A stretch of DNA of 17,203 nucleotides, taken from the NCBI GenBank assembly GCA_964481395.1, contig CAYZYG010000106.1, positions 1 through 17,203 of the forward strand, in the 5' to 3' direction. The position numbers and the translations under genes were made by a program. Positions 13,998-17,203 of this stretch are shown piece by piece. The stretch's first letter is position 1. Each line of letters begins with the position of its first letter. The notes under the pieces were generated by a model that worked only from the letters and a program-made list of their open reading frames with translations, did no database searches and was not told the origin of the DNA. This stretch comes from JBFMFH01 sp964481395 (lineage in GTDB: Bacteria > Acidobacteriota > Vicinamibacteria > Vicinamibacterales > JAKQTR01).

Positions 13998-14025
13998 GGA
14001 TCCCGGATCCCGGGCCCCGGGCCCC
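13998..14025. repeat. Four tandem heptamers (GGATCCC x2, GGGCCCC x2)
   Basis: Units lie at 13998-14004, 14005-14011, 14012-14018 and 14019-14025 with no gaps, each ending CCC. This is the same 7-base periodicity and CCC ending as the tract in the gatA 3' end. Its presence argues that the DNA between 13925 and about 14030 is spacer rather than coding. Confidence 0.6.
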
Positions 14026-14031
14026 GACCAG

Positions 14032-14769
14032 GTGGGGCGCCCAGTCCGCTTGCCGCGGAGACGCTGGTTTCCTCGCCGCGTCTGTTCCGCATGGCTCCTG
14101 GCGTGTCTGTGCGTCACGGGACCAGCAGATGCGCAGGAGACCGGCGCGCATCCCTCGCGCTTCGAGGTGGCTGCCGGTCTGACCGTCCAGGGCGGCGGGG
14201 AGCTGGGCGGGGCGCAGGCCACGCTGACGCCCAGCCTCGGCGCGCCACCGGTCGTGCTGTTCTCGACGTCGACCGAGAAGACGTCGGCGGCGGGGATCGA
14301 TGGTCGCGTCGGCATACGGCTGGCACCGTCGCTCGTCCTGTCCGGAGCGGCATCCCTGGCCTGGGGCGACGTGCGCACCACGATCGACGGCGACACGGAA
14401 CTGCCAGGAGAGCGGCCCGTGGCTGCAGAGGGTCTGCTGCAGGCCCGCTTCGAGGCGCGGGTCGACTGGGTGCTGATACGGGTGTCGCTGGCGAACGGAC
14501 GCCTGGTGCCGTACGCGACCGCGAGCGCGGGCGTGCTCCAGGAGTGGCACGAGGGTTACACGATCAAGGAAAGCGGGCAGAGCTACCAGGCCGGCGGCGG
14601 CCTGCGGTTCCTGTTCCGCCGGCGTCCGTCGTCGGTGCTGTCGCAGGCCGGGCTGACGGCCGAGGTCTTGGTCCGCCACCTGCGAGGGGGGTACCATCTG
14701 GGGGCGGACTCGCGTACCATGCCCGCATTCGGCGTCGGGGTTCTGACCGGATGGGGGAAGCGTCGGTAG
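14032..14769 (+). CDS. Predicted outer-membrane beta-barrel protein, function unknown
   Basis: From GTG 14032 this is a 245-residue exported protein. A basic N-terminus (RLPRRRWFPRR) and hydrophobic core (VCSAWLLACLCVTG) end at ADA-QE, a good signal peptidase site. The mature part alternates polar and hydrophobic residues in short strands with many Gly and Ala (FEVAAGLTVQGGGELGG, GIDGRVGIRLAPSLVLSGAA, LVPYATASAGVLQEW, YQAGGGLRFLFRRR) and ends FGVGVLTGWGKRR, all typical of small outer-membrane barrels. I recognise no specific family. The frame is open to GTG 13921, overlapping the matrixin stop, but that extra stretch covers a hairpin and heptamer repeats and reads as Arg/Ala/Pro noise. TTG 14050 is another possible start. 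It may form a unit with the two upstream secreted proteins. Confidence 0.68.
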   Translation: MGRPVRLPRRRWFPRRVCSAWLLACLCVTGPADAQETGAHPSRFEVAAGLTVQGGGELGGAQATLTPSLGAPPVVLFSTSTEKTSAAGIDGRVGIRLAPSLVLSGAASLAWGDVRTTIDGDTELPGERPVAAEGLLQARFEARVDWVLIRVSLANGRLVPYATASAGVLQEWHEGYTIKESGQSYQAGGGLRFLFRRRPSSVLSQAGLTAEVLVRHLRGGYHLGADSRTMPAFGVGVLTGWGKRR

Positions 14770-14800
14770 AGGTTTCGTCAAGTCGGGAGCGGAATTCATC

Positions 14801-16341
14801 ATGGCTACACTGGACTCATTCAAGACGGTGCGTGAACTCACGGTCGCGGGCGAACGCCTGCGCTACAGCAGCCTGAAGGCCCTGGCGGACGCCGGGTTCC
14901 CCGGGGTCGAGCGGCTGCCGTTCTCGCTGAAGATCCTTCTCGAGAATCTGCTGCGGCAGGAGGACGATGCCTTCGTGAAGGCGGCCGACATCAGGGCGCT
15001 GGCGTCCTGGGATGCGGGCAAGCCGGCCGAGAAGGAGATTGCGTTCACCCCCGCGCGCGTCCTGCTGCAGGATTTCACTGGCGTGCCGGCGGTCGTCGAT
15101 CTGGCAGCCATGCGCGACGCGATGGCCAGGCTCGGCGGCGATCCGAACCGGGTCAACCCGCTGCAGCCGATGGAGCTGGTCATCGACCACTCGGTCCAGG
15201 TGGATCACTTCGGCGCGGCCGATGCGTTCCACCTCAACGCGGAGCTGGAGTACGCGCGCAACCGGGAACGGTACACGTTCCTGCGCTGGGGACAGAACGC
15301 CTTTTCGAACTTCCGCGTCGTGCCGCCCGAGACGGGCATCGTGCACCAGGTAAACCTCGAGTACCTGGCGCGCGTCGTGTTCAGGGCCGAGCGCGATGGC
15401 GCGCTGTGGGCGTACCCCGATACCGTGGTCGGCACCGACTCGCACACGACCATGGTGAACGGCCTCGGCGTTGTGGGCTGGGGCGTTGGCGGCATCGAAG
15501 CTGAGGCCGCGATGCTCGGCCAGCCGATCTCGATGTTGATCCCGCCCGTCGTCGGCTTCAAGCTCGTCGGCTCGCTTCCGGCAGGCACGACGGCGACCGA
15601 TCTCGTGCTCACCGTGACCGAGCGGCTGCGCAAGCACGGCGTCGTCGGGAAGTTCGTCGAGTTCTTCGGTCCCGGGCTGGCGAACCTGACGCTCGCCGAC
15701 CGCGCGACGCTGTCGAACATGTGTCCCGAGTACGGGGCCACCGTGGCGATCTTCCCGATCGACGCGATGACCATCGACTACCTGCGCCTGACCGGGCGGG
15801 ACGAGCGGACGGTGGAACTCGTCGAGGCCTACGCCAAGGCACAGGGCCTGTTCGCCGACGGCAGCATCCCGGATGCCGCCTACAACGAGTCGATCGAGCT
15901 GGATCTGGCGGCCGTGGTGCCGTCGCTGGCCGGGCCGAAACGGCCGCAGGATCGGGTGCCGCTGGCGTCCGCGAAGGCGAAGTTCGCCGAGGCGCTGCCG
16001 CAGATCCTCGCCGAGCGCAAGAAGCCGGCCGGCGCGCCCGCCGGCGGCGGAACGGCCGTGGCCGCGGCGCCCGAGGTGGCGATCACGCACGGGGCGGTCG
16101 TCATCGCGGCCATCACGAGCTGCACGAACACGTCGAACCCCAACGTGCTGGTCGCTGCGGGACTCGTGGCGAAGAAGGCCGTCGAGAAGGGCCTGACGCG
16201 CAAGCCGTGGGTGAAGACGAGCCTCGCGCCCGGGTCGAAGGTCGTGACCGCGTATCTTGAGAAGGCCGGCCTCGCGCCGTATCTCGATCGACTGGGCTTC
16301 AACCTGGTCGGCTACGGCTGCACCACGTGCATCGGCAACAG
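14801..16341 (+). CDS. acnA: Aconitate hydratase, N-terminal part (cut by sequence gap)
   Basis: This is an AcnA/IRP1-type aconitase, which interconverts citrate and isocitrate in the TCA cycle using a [4Fe-4S] cluster. About 513 residues precede the gap. All three cluster cysteines are present: Cys441 in ITSCTNTSNP, and Cys507 and Cys510 in GYGCTTCIGN. DTVVGTDSHTTM and GWGVGGIEAEAAM are also typical. An Ala/Gly/Pro-rich stretch (409-424) lies before ITHGAVVIAAITSC. ATG 14801 is preceded by GGGAG at 14785-14789, a rather long spacing. The coding frame is broken by the N run, and the downstream part is in a different frame only because the gap length is arbitrary. The identification is secure. 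Confidence 0.95.
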
Positions 16342-16351
16342 NNNNNNNNNN
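16342..16351. other. Assembly gap (10 Ns)
   Basis: Ten unknown bases interrupt the aconitase gene immediately after codons for CTTCIGNS. The round number suggests a placeholder of unknown true length. In a normal AcnA about 57 residues separate this Ser from the 'LTTEPIG' block, but only about 116 known bases lie between the gap and that block. Confidence 0.98.
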
Positions 16352-16353
16352 GC

Positions 16354-17203
<850 letters not shown>

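Noticed and set aside
13921..14031. GTG 13921 as the start of the beta-barrel gene by GTGA overlap
   Set aside because: This stretch holds a hairpin and four heptamer repeats, and would put about 55 residues before the signal peptide. The overlap pattern elsewhere keeps it as a possibility.
10974..14092. Minus-strand frames of 487 and 455 codons opposite lpxB, the 12279 gene and the matrixin
   Set aside because: The sense strand carries clear LpxB and HExxHxxGxxH motifs. The antisense frames have none.

Overview
The window is GC-rich DNA from a Gram-negative bacterium. LPS genes (lpxD, lpxB), a GatCAB-type amidotransferase pair (gatC, gatA), a paired M16 protease locus and AT-poor tandem 7-base spacer repeats together suggest a member of the Acidobacteriota, perhaps Vicinamibacteria. 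That placement is an inference from gene content and style; no 16S gene is present. One run of ten Ns (16342-16351) shows that this is a draft or metagenome scaffold.

Layout. 1-715: degenerate GC-rich repeats, then a probable RNA polymerase omega gene (rpoZ) overlapping a small one-helix membrane protein. 716-1465: a repeat-bearing spacer, a very hydrophobic 125-residue membrane protein, and a hairpin between convergent genes. 1466-3258 (minus strand): gatC-gatA. 3267-4672: divergently transcribed AmmeMemoRadiSam system proteins B (MEMO1 family) and A (AMMECR1 family). 4745-7455: a secreted S1/P1-phospholipase C-type zinc enzyme, a protein resembling the mitochondrial K+/H+ exchange-related family, and lpxD. 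7511-12266: a tightly overlapping set of an active M16 protease, a catalytically dead M16 partner fused to a C-terminal lipoprotein-sorting-like domain, and lpxB. 12279-14769: a secreted protein of unknown function, a secreted matrixin-type metalloprotease and a predicted outer-membrane beta-barrel protein. 14801-17203: an aconitase gene broken by the N gap and running off the right edge.

Most of the window concerns the cell envelope: lipid A synthesis, periplasmic proteolysis and exported hydrolases. Genes inside transcription units nearly always overlap by 4 bases (ATGA or GTGA).

The most notable pattern is regulatory. At five transcription-unit starts (gatC, MEMO, lpxD, M16 and the 12279 gene) an extended -10 motif of the form TGN-TANNNT ends only 5-8 bases before a possible start codon. 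This implies leaderless mRNAs, and in the gatC/MEMO case two overlapping divergent promoters share 10 bp. A second notable point is that the stretch just after the N gap does not encode the segment an aconitase should have there, so the scaffold join may be chimeric.
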